Assembly (NCBI RefSeq): GCF_014145325.1
Contig: NZ_JACHTF010000013.1
Coordinates: 43,328-107,327 of the forward strand
Source of the DNA: Marilutibacter spongiae
GTDB lineage: Bacteria > Pseudomonadota > Gammaproteobacteria > Xanthomonadales > Xanthomonadaceae
DNA length: 64,000 bases
Direction of reading: 5' to 3'
In this document: piece after piece, positions 1-9,096 of the stretch
How the letters are laid out: each line of letters starts with the position of its first letter
Numbering within the stretch: the stretch's first letter is position 1
Notes under the pieces: generated by a model
The model's input: the letters and a program-made list of their open reading frames with translations, nothing else
Database searches by the model: none
What the model was told of the DNA's origin: nothing
Made by a program: the position numbers and the translations under genes

Positions 1-73
1 AGTCCTTGCCCAGGTACTTGTTGATCGTCTTGGCCTTGGCGGGCGACTCGACGATGAGGAGGTTCTTGGCCAT
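1..73 (-). CDS. topA: DNA topoisomerase I, N-terminal fragment (runs off the window)
   Basis: Only the first 24 codons are present. They read MAKNLLIVESPAKAKTINKY and onward, which is the characteristic start of type IA topoisomerase I, including the VESPAKA segment of the TOPRIM domain whose Glu is catalytic in the family. The enzyme relaxes negative supercoils in the cytoplasm. In many gammaproteobacteria topA follows dprA and smg on the same strand; here the order is the same but two GYF-domain genes sit between smg and topA. The rest of the gene lies left of base 1. Identification is confident despite the short piece. Confidence 0.9.
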   Translation of the reverse strand, partial: MAKNLLIVESPAKAKTINKYLGKD

Positions 74-129
74 GCGGTGACTCCACGGGGCGGCGATTGC
101 CCCGCACGTATATACAGCAAAGAAGGCGA

Positions 130-152
130 CGCCCGCGGCAAGACCGCGGGCG
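130..152 (-). terminator. Possible terminator hairpin between the RDD gene and topA
   Basis: A perfect 9-bp inverted repeat (CGCCCGCGG / CCGCGGGCG) with a 5-base loop lies in the 209-bp gap downstream of the GYF/RDD gene. On the minus strand it is followed by a weakly T-rich stretch (CTTCTTT). It could terminate the GYF/RDD transcript before topA, or sit in the topA leader. No long T-run is present, so the call is tentative. Confidence 0.35.
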
Positions 153-282
153 CTTGGGAGGTATTCCTTATTATTAGTGGAATCACGCGGACCGGGGTGC
201 TGTCAAGCACGACCGGTCAGGGAAGGGCGATGGCACGCCGGCCGGGCGGGTCGGGAAGGCGCCCGGCCCGCCGTTGCCGTGC

Positions 283-1245
283 TCAGCTGTTGCCCATGGC
301 CGCCATGAACCCGATGAGGACCAACAGGGCGACGTAGGCGAGCACCAGCAGCCCGCCGATCACCAGGATCACCGTGGCCACCGTGCCCAGTTCATGTCGC
401 TGACGCTCGGGATGGTCGGTGAAGGCCCACTGGTCCACCACCAGCGTGCTGCACATGATGTCGTGCAGCGCGCGCTTGCGATCGGTGAATGCCGCCATGA
501 TCAGGCCGACGTAGAGCAGCAGCGAGCCGAGCACGACGCCGAAGTAGCGCCCGACGCCGCGCGCGAACGAGATCCGGTGGCCATCGTCGTCGGTGACCTT
601 GATACCGACCGCCATCTTGCCCAGCGTCGCCTGCCTGGAGGACGCGTGGAAGGCGGCGAAGTACACCGCCTGCAGCGCCAGGGGCACGATGACCATGCCG
701 ATCAGGATGCCCATCATGCCGCCCGCCAGGAGACCGGCCGAGCCGCCCGTCATGGCGCTTGCGCTGACGCCGAAGAACATCGCCATGACCACCATCTGCA
801 CGATCCAGCTGACCACGCCGACCGCGAAGCTGTCGATCATGTACGCCGCGACGCGCTTCCAGAATCCGGCGTAGACCACCTCTCCGCCGCCCTGGTAGCC
901 GCCCAGGTCGGTCAGCGTGGATGCGGGCGGGGCGTACGGCGACGCGAGCGGTGCCGGGGCGCTGTTGTAGGGGTCCATGCCGTCCGACACCGTGGGCGTT
1001 GCCGTCGCTGCCGTCGCTGCCGTCGCCGTCGCCGTCGCCGTCTCCGTCTCCGTCGCCGCAGCCGTCGCGCCGGGCCCGAGGATCTCGTCGGCCATCGTGC
1101 GCCACGGCTGCCATTGCGACATGCCTTCGCGCCAGACCAGCGCATCCGCCGCCAACCGGCCGCTCGCGTGCAGTCCGGCGAGTGTCGATGCATCGATCGG
1201 GCCTTGGCGGTTGCGTTCCTCGTCGCTGTAGTACCACTGTGTCAT
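283..1245 (-). CDS. GYF-domain plus RDD-family membrane protein
   Basis: A 320-residue protein. Residues 1-55 form a GYF_2-type domain (MTQWYYSDEE start, QGPID, W38/W45/W48 aromatic positions). Residues 60-84 are an Ala/Thr low-complexity linker written in repeated GCCGTC-like DNA. From about residue 126 an RDD domain follows (Arg131, Asp138, the TLGKMAVGIKV segment and a conserved RALHD at 258-262) with several membrane helices, and a last helix spans about 289-316. RDD proteins are inner-membrane proteins, often proposed as small-solute or ion carriers; the GYF part probably faces the cytoplasm and binds a partner. It lies downstream of a second GYF gene on the same strand. The function is not known. 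Confidence 0.8.
   Translation of the reverse strand: MTQWYYSDEERNRQGPIDASTLAGLHASGRLAADALVWREGMSQWQPWRTMADEILGPGATAAATETETATATATAATAATATPTVSDGMDPYNSAPAPLASPYAPPASTLTDLGGYQGGGEVVYAGFWKRVAAYMIDSFAVGVVSWIVQMVVMAMFFGVSASAMTGGSAGLLAGGMMGILIGMVIVPLALQAVYFAAFHASSRQATLGKMAVGIKVTDDDGHRISFARGVGRYFGVVLGSLLLYVGLIMAAFTDRKRALHDIMCSTLVVDQWAFTDHPERQRHELGTVATVILVIGGLLVLAYVALLVLIGFMAAMGNS
1001..1068. repeat. GCCGTC-type short tandem repeat inside the GYF/RDD gene
   Basis: About 68 bp of imperfect tandem hexamers (GCCGTC with GCTGCC and TCCGTC variants) encode the Ala/Thr linker between the GYF and RDD domains. The unit is a multiple of three, so copy-number changes would lengthen or shorten the linker without breaking the frame. 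Confidence 0.75.
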
Positions 1246-1335
1246 CGCATGTTCCTTGTTCGTCGATCGTGTGTTCCGGGAAGCGTGGGCCCGTCAGCGC
1301 GCCCGCTCAGCGCGGCGGCCGTGCCCGGGGGTGCG

Positions 1336-2064
1336 TCAGGGGCCGTCCAGCGGGGCCCGGCAGTGTCTCGGCCGGAAGCGGGCGTCGAGGCTGCCTTCGG
1401 TGCACGTCCATTCGAACCCGCCACCCTCGTCGGGCATGCCTTCGAAGCGCAGCGTCTGGCCATCGATGCGCGCCGCGTCCGACGCGAACCGGATTTCGTA
1501 CTCGCAGGGCAGCTTGCGCACCGAGCCGATGCGGACCTCGGCCACCTGGTCGCCGGCATAGGCCCCGGGCGCCTCGAAGCCCTCGTCGCCGTTCTCCGGG
1601 CAGCGGCCCGTGGCGGCATGGAAGTCAGCGATCCGGACTTGCAGCAGCTGGCTGGCGGCGACGCCCTGGGCCACCTTCGCGCGCAGCGTGTAGTCCTGGT
1701 ACGCGGGAATGGCGACGGCGGCCAGGATGCCCAGCACAGGGATCGCCAGCGCGACCGCCACGAGCAGGGCGATCACGCAGCCGGACATGCCCTTGCGCGG
1801 CGCGGGGGCGGCATGGGCAGCCGGTCGCGCATGGACCGGAGGTACGCCGGGCGGAAGGGGGGGCGGCAGGTGGGGGGCGGGCGCGATCGCGTCCAGCCCC
1901 AGTTCGGCCGCCATTCGCGATAGCGGTTGCCATTCCGCCATGCCCGCTCGCCAGGCCAGCGTGTCGGCCTGGACTTCGCGCTTGCGCCAGGCATCGCGCA
2001 GCTGGTCGGCATCGATCGGACCGACCCGCCCGCGGGCGGCATCATGGAAGTACCACTGGTTCAT
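1336..2064 (-). CDS. GYF-domain protein with a pilin-like transmembrane and C-terminal region
   Basis: 242 residues when started at the ATG giving MNQWYFHDAARGRVG, which aligns with the start of the neighbouring GYF protein; the open frame extends further upstream but that extension is not domain-like. Order: GYF_2 domain 1-55, Pro-rich linker about 63-90, hydrophobic helix about 94-122 ending GILAAVAIPAYQDYTLRAKV, and a globular tail with three Cys after the helix. The helix end resembles type IV pilins, but there is no prepilin leader (G-FTLIE) and no Glu5 equivalent, so assembly into a pilus is unlikely. More likely it is a membrane protein built from a pilin-type module. It is followed after 90 bp by the paralogous GYF/RDD gene, probably cotranscribed. 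Confidence 0.75.
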   Translation of the reverse strand: MNQWYFHDAARGRVGPIDADQLRDAWRKREVQADTLAWRAGMAEWQPLSRMAAELGLDAIAPAPHLPPPLPPGVPPVHARPAAHAAPAPRKGMSGCVIALLVAVALAIPVLGILAAVAIPAYQDYTLRAKVAQGVAASQLLQVRIADFHAATGRCPENGDEGFEAPGAYAGDQVAEVRIGSVRKLPCEYEIRFASDAARIDGQTLRFEGMPDEGGGFEWTCTEGSLDARFRPRHCRAPLDGP

Positions 2065-2160
2065 CGCGCACTGTCCCCCTGTCGTGCCATTGCCTGCTCG
2101 CCTGGCGCCTCCCCGCGCCATGCGGCCGATCGTCCTGGATTCATGGCCGCCGCATATGCA

Positions 2161-2195
2161 AGCGCCGGCCAGCCTTTATACCGGCTGCCGGCGCT
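2161..2195. other. Strong hairpin downstream of smg
   Basis: An outer 9-bp stem (AGCGCCGGC / GCCGGCGCT) plus an inner CAGCC/GGCTG-type stem encloses a TTTATA-containing loop. It lies between smg and the GYF-pilin gene on the minus strand. It may be a transcription end or attenuator for smg. The T-run (TTTT) lies on the plus-strand side, so its role as a minus-strand terminator is uncertain. Confidence 0.4.
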
Positions 2196-2241
2196 GTTTT
2201 GAATGCAGGAGGTGGACGGCGCCCCGCCCCGGGACACGGGA

Positions 2242-2730
2242 TCAGTGCACCGGTTCGGGCTCGTCGGCGAAGATCTGCGTTTCCATCCAGGCGTAGGCGG
2301 CTTCCGCGCCCGGCTGGTTGAACAGCACCATCAGCACGACCCACTTGAGGTCGTCGAGGTCCAGTTCGTCCTGGTCCAGGGCCATGGCGCGGTCCAGCAC
2401 CAGCTCGCGTTGGCCGGCGTCGAGGATGCCGTGCTGCTCCAGGAACATCAGGAAGCCGCGGCAGTCGGTGTCCAGGCGGTCGAGTTCGGGCGCGGCGAAG
2501 ACGCGGGTCGGGCCGTTGGGCCGGGCCACGCTGGCGGCGGGGCGCTGGCGGGCCAGCGCATCGAGCCATTCGAAGGCCTTGTTGATCTCGGCGGGACTGA
2601 AACCGGCCTGGCCGAGTTCCTCGATCAGGGGGCCGCCGGTCAGGGATTCCTGGTCGCGGACCAGGTCCGATTCTTCGGTGAAGTAGTGCTCGAACAGGTA
2701 CAGCAGGACGTCCAGGATGCTCTCTTTCAT
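2242..2730 (-). CDS. smg: Smg family protein (DUF494)
   Basis: 162 residues from [17 protein letters not shown], which is the family's usual N-terminus; a longer in-frame start exists but adds only seven Arg-rich residues. The family is acidic, helical and of unknown biochemical role, sometimes linked to DNA processing or topA because of gene order. It sits directly downstream of dprA (91-bp gap) on the same strand, the arrangement seen in many gammaproteobacteria. The C-terminus carries the typical [14 protein letters not shown] segment. Confidence 0.92.
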   Translation of the reverse strand: MKESILDVLLYLFEHYFTEESDLVRDQESLTGGPLIEELGQAGFSPAEINKAFEWLDALARQRPAASVARPNGPTRVFAAPELDRLDTDCRGFLMFLEQHGILDAGQRELVLDRAMALDQDELDLDDLKWVVLMVLFNQPGAEAAYAWMETQIFADEPEPVH

Positions 2731-2820
2731 TTCCCTCGGCCTGCGCCGCATGCGGCGCGGTGGTTCAGGAGGAATCGCCGGTCGATGGACTGGCCCGGCG
2801 GCGGTTCCGACTGTGTCCGT

Positions 2821-3987
2821 TCAGTGGCGACGGAAGTACCGGCCATGCTGCGACGTCACGCGTCCTTCAAGCTCCATGACCAGCAGCATGGAGGACACTT
2901 GGGCAGCCGTCAATCCGCTGCGTTCGACCAGTTGATCCATATCCGTGGGGTCATGGCCAAGCGATTCCCACAATGTGTTGTGGTCCGGGCCGTCGCATGA
3001 TTCCTTGAGACTATTCCCGGGCGCACCTCCACCGGAGACGGCGGGTGGGCCTTCCCCGATGACGTGATCCCCGGATGTGGGGGCGCCGAGGCGGCGACGC
3101 AAGTCGTCCGCAAGGCGGAAGGCGAGCGGTGCCAGGGCGTCGGTCAGGTCGTCGATGTCCTGCACCAGGGTGGCGCCTTCGCCGATCAGCCGATGGCAGC
3201 CACGGGCCATCGGGTTGTGGACCGAACCGGGCACCGCGAAGACCTCCCGCCCGGCCTCCGCAGCCAGTCGTGCGGTGATGAGCGCCCCGGAACGCGCCGC
3301 GGCCTCGATCACCAGGGTGCCCAGGGTCAACCCCGCGATGATCCGGTTGCGACGGGGGAAGTGTTCCGGCCGGGGACCGGTGCCCGGCGGGAACTCGCTG
3401 ACCACCACGCCCCGCGCGAGCAGGTCGGCATGCAGGTCGAGGTTCCCGGGCGGGTAGGCGACGTCCGGCCCGGTGCCCAGGACGGCGATCGTGCTGCCGC
3501 CCTGGGCGAGGCAGGCCTGGTGCGCGACGGTATCGATGCCGGCGGCCATGCCGCTGGTGACCGTCAGGCCCGAGCGCGCGAGCGCGCGGGCGAAGCCGCG
3601 CGCATTGTCGAGACCGCCCGGGCTGGGGCGACGCGAACCCACGACGGCGACCGCCGGTTGCCAGAGCGCGTCCGGATCGCCCGCCACGAACAGCGCCAGC
3701 GGCGGGCTGTCGACCTGGCGGAGCAGGGAGGGGTAGTCGGCTTCGTGCCAGCCCAGCAAGTGGTGGCCAGGGGCGGCGAGCCAGTCGAGGATGCGTCCCG
3801 GGGGCGAGGCGGAGCTGCGCAGGGTCGCGAGTTGGGCGGGCTCCAGGCCGCAGGCGCGCCAGGTGGCGGGACCGGCCTCCAGCGCCGCCACAGGCGTGCG
3901 CGTGTGCCCGAGCAGGCGGCGGCGGGGCGCGCTGGCGCCGCCGCAGGCAAGCAGGCGCAACAGCGCCAGATGGTCGTCCGTGATCAT
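2821..3987 (-). CDS. dprA: DNA-processing protein DprA (Smf)
   Basis: 388 residues, the usual size. It shows the DprA Rossmann-like core: VAVVGSRRPSPGG, then SGMAAGID, a TIAVLGTGPDVAYPPGN segment, and SEFPPGTGPRPEHFPRRNRI. A C-terminal winged-helix region (about 320-385) ends the protein. DprA binds incoming single-stranded DNA during natural transformation and loads RecA. It heads the dprA-smg cluster and is read away from the LysM gene upstream on the same strand. The ATG at 3987 gives MITDDHLALLRLL, a normal DprA start. Confidence 0.96.
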   Translation of the reverse strand: MITDDHLALLRLLACGGASAPRRRLLGHTRTPVAALEAGPATWRACGLEPAQLATLRSSASPPGRILDWLAAPGHHLLGWHEADYPSLLRQVDSPPLALFVAGDPDALWQPAVAVVGSRRPSPGGLDNARGFARALARSGLTVTSGMAAGIDTVAHQACLAQGGSTIAVLGTGPDVAYPPGNLDLHADLLARGVVVSEFPPGTGPRPEHFPRRNRIIAGLTLGTLVIEAAARSGALITARLAAEAGREVFAVPGSVHNPMARGCHRLIGEGATLVQDIDDLTDALAPLAFRLADDLRRRLGAPTSGDHVIGEGPPAVSGGGAPGNSLKESCDGPDHNTLWESLGHDPTDMDQLVERSGLTAAQVSSMLLVMELEGRVTSQHGRYFRRH

Positions 3988-4032
3988 CGGCAGGCAGGTC
4001 TTGGGCAGGCGTCCAGCCTAGCCCGGAAACGA

Positions 4033-4056
4033 CGACGGCGCCCTCGGGCGCCGTCG
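4033..4056 (-). terminator. Terminator-like hairpin after the LysM gene
   Basis: A perfect 10-bp stem (CGACGGCGCC / GGCGCCGTCG) with a CTCG loop lies between the LysM gene stop and the dprA start. On the minus strand it is followed by TCGTTTCC, a weak T-tract. It probably ends or attenuates the LysM transcript. Confidence 0.6.
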
Positions 4057-4099
4057 CAAATGCATGTAGGACTTTTCTGATCCCGAGCTTGGGCGGGTA

Positions 4100-5257
4100 T
4101 CAGTAGGCGGCGTCCGGATGCTTGAGCTCCTGGCCGACCTGGACCGGTCGGATGCCATCCATGACCAGCGCATAGCTGACCTTGTCGAAGGTACGGAACA
4201 CCATCAGGTGGCTCGTGTACTCGTCGGGCAGGCGGACCTTGGAGCCGGCGCCGACGGCGTCGGGGCTGCGGTCATTGCCCACGGCCACGCGATCCACCGC
4301 GGTGCTGCCGACGCGCCAGGTGGAGAACACCGTGCCGTTGTCGACGCCGTCGAGCGAGCCGACCGACAGCGCGACCACGTCGCGCGGGCCGCCGGTGATG
4401 ACCGCGTCGGCCACGCCCAGCACCTTGGCCTGGCCATAGGCAAGGTTCTGTGCCGGCGGGTGCGGGATGAACTGCAGGTCGTAGGGCTGCGCCTCGACCG
4501 GGATCAGGCGGTCGCCGGCGCGGACCTCGCGGCCCTTGTCGTCGACCAGCAGCGTGGTGACGTCGGATTGGCCGGCCGGGCCGCGGGTCACGGTGGCGAC
4601 GGTCTGCTGCATCAGCTCATGGCCGAGGAAGTCCCCACCGCCCGGCGGGGTCATGTGGTTCCACATCTTCTCGGTGCCGGCGATGTCGTGGCCGCGGTAA
4701 TCCAGGTCGATCGGCCGGCGGTTGCTGATCCCGCAGCAGCGCTCCGGGTCCAGCGTGGTGTAGGTGACGGTCGGGCGGACGACGGCGTAGCGCTGGCCCG
4801 GCTGGGCGGCCACCAGGCCCTTGGCGTACACCACCTGGCCTTCGGCGCCGCGCAGGCGGTCTTCCTCGAGACCGACCACGTAGGGCATTTCCTCGAAGCT
4901 GTCGACGACGCGCAGGTTCTTGAGGAACGGCTCGATCTCGGCCAGCGGAATGGCGTTGATCGGCGCTTCCTCGCGCGGGCCCGGGTCGACCGCGACGCGG
5001 TTGAGGTAGGCCAGCGAGATCACGTCGCCCGGGTAGATCAGGTGCGGGTTGGCGATCTGCGGGTTGGCCTGCCAGATTTCCGGCCACAGCCACGGCTTCT
5101 GCAGGAACTTGCCGGCGATGTCCCAGAGGGTATCGCCGCGCTTGACCACGTAGGTATCGGGATGGTCACCGCGCATCTCGGCCGCGAGGCCGTACGTGGC
5201 AACGGTGAACAACGCAGCGGCAACTACCGCACGGATCGGTTTAAACATGGCAGCCAT
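4100..5257 (-). CDS. LysM peptidoglycan-binding domain protein
   Basis: 385 residues. The N-terminus is a signal peptide (about 1-25, ending GLAAEM), so the protein is exported. One LysM domain spans roughly residues 36-84 ([17 protein letters not shown] ... [21 protein letters not shown]). The remaining 300 residues are a conserved but uncharacterised domain found with LysM in this group. Two ATG codons (5257 and 5248) are possible; a GGGG element lies about 10 bases before the first. It is divergent from def across a 165-bp gap. Homologues are usually found next to def-fmt or dprA in Xanthomonadaceae. A cell-wall-associated role is likely. Confidence 0.9.
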   Translation of the reverse strand: MAAMFKPIRAVVAAALFTVATYGLAAEMRGDHPDTYVVKRGDTLWDIAGKFLQKPWLWPEIWQANPQIANPHLIYPGDVISLAYLNRVAVDPGPREEAPINAIPLAEIEPFLKNLRVVDSFEEMPYVVGLEEDRLRGAEGQVVYAKGLVAAQPGQRYAVVRPTVTYTTLDPERCCGISNRRPIDLDYRGHDIAGTEKMWNHMTPPGGGDFLGHELMQQTVATVTRGPAGQSDVTTLLVDDKGREVRAGDRLIPVEAQPYDLQFIPHPPAQNLAYGQAKVLGVADAVITGGPRDVVALSVGSLDGVDNGTVFSTWRVGSTAVDRVAVGNDRSPDAVGAGSKVRLPDEYTSHLMVFRTFDKVSYALVMDGIRPVQVGQELKHPDAAY

Positions 5258-5422
5258 CTACCTGATTCCCCTTACAGAATGCCCGCGGGCGCCATTGACG
5301 GCGGGGGCACGGGCACTATAGCCCAGATGGCGCGCGCCGTTGCAAGCCTTGAGGCCCCAATATCGGCGTTACAATGGCCGTCCTGCTTGCGTCCTGTGAC
5401 CGGCGCCCCCATTTTCCAAGCC

Positions 5423-5938
5423 ATGGCCCTGCTTCCGATCCTAGAATTCCCCGATTCCCGCCTGCGCACGGTGGCGACGCCGGTCGATCCGGCGGAAATC
5501 GCCGATCCGGCCTTCCAGACCCTGCTCGACGACATGTTCGAGACCATGTACGAAGCCCCCGGCATCGGCCTGGCCGCCAGCCAGGTCGACGTGCACAAGC
5601 GCTTCATGGTGATCGACGTCAGCGAGGAGCGCGACCAGCCGCTCGTGTTCATCAACCCGGAGATCAGCGCCCGCGACGGCGAGCAGGTCTACCAGGAGGG
5701 CTGCCTGTCGGTGCCGGGGATCTTCGCCGACGTGACCCGCGCCGACCGCATCACCGTGGAATACCTCGACCGCGAAGGCCAGGCCCGGCGCCTGGACGCC
5801 GACGGCGTGCTGGCGGTGTGCATCCAGCACGAGATGGACCACCTGCTGGGCAAGCTCTTCGTCGACTACCTGTCGCCGCTCAAGCGCGAGATGGTGCGCA
5901 AGAAGCTCGCCAAGGCCCGGCGCCAGGCCGCCGCGTAG
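5423..5938 (+). CDS. def: Peptide deformylase
   Basis: 171 residues starting [18 protein letters not shown]. All three family motifs are visible: [10 protein letters not shown] (motif I), EGCLSVPG (motif II, Cys metal ligand) and QHEMDHLLG (motif III, two His ligands and the catalytic Glu). It removes the formyl group from nascent N-terminal methionine. It is followed by fmt on the same strand, the standard pairing of the two formyl-Met enzymes. The open frame extends upstream through the divergent LysM promoter, but the family length and motif spacing fix the start here. Confidence 0.97.
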   Translation: MALLPILEFPDSRLRTVATPVDPAEIADPAFQTLLDDMFETMYEAPGIGLAASQVDVHKRFMVIDVSEERDQPLVFINPEISARDGEQVYQEGCLSVPGIFADVTRADRITVEYLDREGQARRLDADGVLAVCIQHEMDHLLGKLFVDYLSPLKREMVRKKLAKARRQAAA

Positions 5939-6119
5939 CCCGCGAATCGAGCATGGGGAGTCGGGAACGGGTCGCTTCGTGATCCGTCCCGTCGATTGAT
6001 TTTTCCGCTGGGCGCACGCCTTCGCGCGCCGATGACGCATCCTGGAGAAGCGGGACGGCACCCTGCGCCATGTCCCTTCTATTCCCCAATCCCCAATCCC
6101 CATTCCCTCCTCGCTGCCC

Positions 6120-7043
6120 ATGAGAATCGTTTTCGCCGGAACCCCCGACTTCGCCGTGCCCTGCCTGCGCAAGGCGGCCGCGCACAACGAGGTGGTGGCG
6201 GTCTACACCCAGCCCGACCGGCCGGCCGGGCGCGGCCGCGGGCTGGCGCCCTCGCCGGTCAAGCAGGCGGCGCAGGAACTGGGCATCCCCGTCCTGCAGC
6301 CGGAAAACTTCCGCAGCGCGCAGGCGAAAGCCGAGCTGCGGGCGCTCGCGCCCGACCTGATGGTGGTGGTGGCCTACGGCCTGATCCTGCCGCAGTCGGT
6401 GCTCGACATTCCCGTCGAAGGCTGCTGGAACGTGCACGCGTCGTTGCTGCCGCGCTGGCGCGGTGCCGCCCCCATCCAGCGTGCCATCCAGGCCGGCGAC
6501 GGCGAGACCGGCGTGTGCCTGATGAAGATGGAGAAGGGCCTCGATACCGGTCCGGTCCTGCTGTCGCAGTCGATCGCGATCGGTGCCGCCGAGACCGGCG
6601 GGCAACTCCACGATCGCCTGTCCCAGCTCGGCGCGCAGGTGCTCGGCGACGGCCTGGGCCTGCTGCGCGCGGGCATCCGGCCGGTGCCCACGCCGCAGCC
6701 GGAGGCGGGCGTGACCTATGCGCACAAGCTCGACAAGGCCGAGGCGAAGCTGGACTGGTCGCGTCCGGCCGCGGTGCTCGCCGACACGGTGCGCGCGTTC
6801 AATCCGTGGCCGGTGGCTGAAGCGCGGCTGGCTGGCGAACGCCTGCGCCTGCATGGCGTGGTGGCGCTCGACGAGGTGCACGAAGCGCGCCCGGGCGAGC
6901 TGCTGCGTGCCGGCCGCGAGGGCCTGGACGTGGCCTGTGGCGAGGGCGTGCTGCGCATCCGCGTGCTGCAACGCGAAGGCGGCAAGGCGATCACTGCCGC
7001 TGACTTCCTCAATGCGCGTCAGGACCTGAAGGCCGGCGCCTGA
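6120..7043 (+). CDS. fmt: Methionyl-tRNA formyltransferase
   Basis: 307 residues, normal length. N-terminal formyltransferase domain with [14 protein letters not shown] at the start, a [10 protein letters not shown] loop, and the signature [18 protein letters not shown] containing the catalytic Asn/His region; the C-terminal tRNA-binding domain begins near residue 205. It formylates Met-tRNAfMet using 10-formyl-THF. It lies 181 bp after def. The usual next gene, rsmB, is not present; instead a convergent SDR gene ends 3 bp away. Confidence 0.97.
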   Translation: MRIVFAGTPDFAVPCLRKAAAHNEVVAVYTQPDRPAGRGRGLAPSPVKQAAQELGIPVLQPENFRSAQAKAELRALAPDLMVVVAYGLILPQSVLDIPVEGCWNVHASLLPRWRGAAPIQRAIQAGDGETGVCLMKMEKGLDTGPVLLSQSIAIGAAETGGQLHDRLSQLGAQVLGDGLGLLRAGIRPVPTPQPEAGVTYAHKLDKAEAKLDWSRPAAVLADTVRAFNPWPVAEARLAGERLRLHGVVALDEVHEARPGELLRAGREGLDVACGEGVLRIRVLQREGGKAITAADFLNARQDLKAGA

Positions 7044-7046
7044 CGT

Positions 7047-7808
7047 TCATCCGGCGAGCAGGCGCCCGCCGTCGAGGTGGATGATTTGACCGGTGCTGTA
7101 GGTCGCGTCCACCAGCAGCCAGCGCACGGCCTCGGCGACTTCATCCGCCGTCCCCGTCCGCGCCATCGGCGTGCGCGCCAGCATCGCGGCCTGCTTGTCG
7201 GTGCAGCTGTCGCCGCCCTCGCCCTCGGGCCAGAGGATCGCGCCCGGCGAGACGGCATTGACGCGCACTCCGGGCCCCAGCTCGAGCGCCAGCGACCGCG
7301 TCATCGCCAGGAGCGCGGCCTTGGCCATGCAGTACACCGTGTGTTCGTGCAGGGGGCGTTCGGCGTATATATCGGCCAGGTTGACGATCGCACCGCCCGC
7401 CTGCCGCAGGTGGGGGGCCGCGGCCTGGGACAGGAAGAAAGGCGCGCGCGCGTTGCTGGCGAACAACAGGTCCCACTGGGCCGGCGTGGTCGTGCCGATG
7501 GGCGAGGGCGCGAACGCCGAGGCGTTGTTGACCAGCGCATCGAGACGGCCGAAGTGGCCCACCGTTTGCGCCACCAGCTCCGGCAGGCGGTCGAAATCGG
7601 CCAGGTCGGCCTGCAGCGCCAGCACGCTGCCGGGCCGGGTCGCATCGAGCTCGGCGCGCAACGCCAGCGCCTCGGTCTCCGAGCCCCGGTAGTGCAGGGC
7701 GATGTCGTGCCCGGCGGCATGCAGGCAGCGGACGATGGCCGCGCCGATGCGGCGGGCGGCGCCGGTGACGAGGGCGACGGGGCGTTCGTGGCGGCTCATG
7801 CGGTCCAT
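7047..7808 (-). CDS. Short-chain dehydrogenase, pteridine-reductase-like
   Basis: 253 residues. The classical SDR cofactor motif is TGAARRIGAAI near the N-terminus, with the TGxxxRxG form typical of PTR1/FolM-type pteridine reductases. Also visible are NNASAF, and the catalytic YCMAK (Tyr/Lys). The Arg after TGAA and the LHYRGS segment favour NADPH. It probably reduces dihydropterins or a related substrate in the cytoplasm. The alternative start at 7799 gives MSRHERPVALVTG. It is convergent with fmt, with a 3-bp gap. Substrate assignment is by family resemblance only. Confidence 0.8.
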   Translation of the reverse strand: MDRMSRHERPVALVTGAARRIGAAIVRCLHAAGHDIALHYRGSETEALALRAELDATRPGSVLALQADLADFDRLPELVAQTVGHFGRLDALVNNASAFAPSPIGTTTPAQWDLLFASNARAPFFLSQAAAPHLRQAGGAIVNLADIYAERPLHEHTVYCMAKAALLAMTRSLALELGPGVRVNAVSPGAILWPEGEGGDSCTDKQAAMLARTPMARTGTADEVAEAVRWLLVDATYSTGQIIHLDGGRLLAG

Positions 7809-7898
7809 GTTCAGCGGCGCGCAATGCGGCGTGGGCCAGTCAGGCTATCCTGAACGCCGACGTTTTTACACCGCGCCGCCCCGCGCCCAGGCCTGCCC

Positions 7899-9086
7899 GT
7901 GACCCGATCCACCCTCCCCGAACCCGATGCCGGCGCGCTGGCCCACAGCGCCCGCCTGGCCGCCCACCTGCGTGCCGAGATCCAGGCCGCCGAAGGCGCC
8001 GCCATCCCCTTCTCGCGTTTCATGGAACTGGCGCTGTACGCACCGGGACTGGGGTACTACAGCGCCGGCGCCGACAAGTTCGGCGAGGGCGGCGACTTCG
8101 TCACCGCTCCGGAGCTGGGGCCGGTGTTCGCGGCCTGCGTGGCCGAGGCGTTGGCCCCGGTGCTGCAGCAGATCGGGCCGGAGGCCTTGTTCCTGGAGTT
8201 GGGAGGCGGCACCGGGGCCTTCGCCGAGGTCGCGCTCAAGCGCCTGACCGAACTCGACGCCCTGCCGGACCGCTACGCCATCCTCGAGCCCAGTGCGGAC
8301 CTGCGTGCACGCCAGCGCGATCGCCTGCGCCAGCGGCTGCCGCCGCCGCTGTTCGACCTGGTCGAGTGGCTCGACGGCCCCTTCCCGCACGACTGGCAGG
8401 GCGTGCTGTTCGCCAACGAGGTGATCGACGCGCTGCCGACGCCGCGTTTCGGCATCGTCGACGGCGAAGTCCACGAAGAGCACGTCGTGATCGACGGCGA
8501 AGGCTTCGCGCGGATCAGCCGGCCGGCCGACGGCTTCCTCGCCAATGCCGTGCGCCACCTGGAGCAACGCCTGGAGCGCCGCTTCGCCGATGGCTACCGG
8601 TCCGAGCTGTTGCCGCAGCTGCCGTACTGGATCCAGGCGGTCTCCGGCGGCATGAAGCGCGGCGCGATGCTTTTCGTCGACTATGGCTATCCGCGTGCGG
8701 AGTACTACCTGCCCGAGCGCGACGACGGCACCCTGCGCGCCTTCTACCGGCAGCACGTGCACGCCGACCCGCTGCGCTGGCCGGGCCTGCAGGACATCAC
8801 CGCCTCGGTCGACTTCACCGCCCTGGCCGAGGCCGGGGTGGGCGCCGGCTTCGACTTCACCGGCTACTGCTCGCAGGCCAGCTTCCTGATGGGCAATGGC
8901 ATGGCCGGCGTGCTGGAGCGAATCGAACGCATCGCCGACGAGGGCGAGCGCCTGCGCCGCACCGAAGAGGTGAAGAAGCTCACCTTGCCCAGCGCGATGG
9001 GCGAGCGTTTCCAGGTGATGGGCTTCGAGAAGGAGGTCGAGTTCGGCGCTGCCTTCCTTGCCGGCGACCTGAGCTTCCGTCTGTGA
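7899..9086 (+). CDS. SAM-dependent methyltransferase, MidA/NDUFAF7 family
   Basis: 395 residues, starting with GTG (VTRSTLPEPD). The conserved N-terminal block ISFSRFMELALYAPGLGYY-like (here IPFSRFMELALYAPG) and GDFVTAPELGPVF is diagnostic for the DUF185/MidA family. The SAM motif is LELGGGTGAFAEVAL. Eukaryotic members methylate a complex I subunit arginine; the bacterial role is not established. It is divergent from the pteridine-reductase gene with a 90-bp shared promoter region and is followed after 10 bp by a VanZ-family gene, so the two are likely cotranscribed. Confidence 0.92.
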   Translation: MTRSTLPEPDAGALAHSARLAAHLRAEIQAAEGAAIPFSRFMELALYAPGLGYYSAGADKFGEGGDFVTAPELGPVFAACVAEALAPVLQQIGPEALFLELGGGTGAFAEVALKRLTELDALPDRYAILEPSADLRARQRDRLRQRLPPPLFDLVEWLDGPFPHDWQGVLFANEVIDALPTPRFGIVDGEVHEEHVVIDGEGFARISRPADGFLANAVRHLEQRLERRFADGYRSELLPQLPYWIQAVSGGMKRGAMLFVDYGYPRAEYYLPERDDGTLRAFYRQHVHADPLRWPGLQDITASVDFTALAEAGVGAGFDFTGYCSQASFLMGNGMAGVLERIERIADEGERLRRTEEVKKLTLPSAMGERFQVMGFEKEVEFGAAFLAGDLSFRL

Positions 9087-9096
9087 GCCGCCGCCG

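Noticed and set aside
130..152. A CRISPR-like or attachment-site reading of the hairpin upstream of topA
   Set aside because: It is a single palindrome with no repeat copies or flanking integrase; a terminator or leader hairpin is simpler.
274..1923. Long plus-strand open frame (549 codons) opposite the GYF genes
   Set aside because: Its translation is His/Arg/Ala-rich with no domain. It is the antisense shadow of two genes with clear GYF, RDD and pilin-like features.
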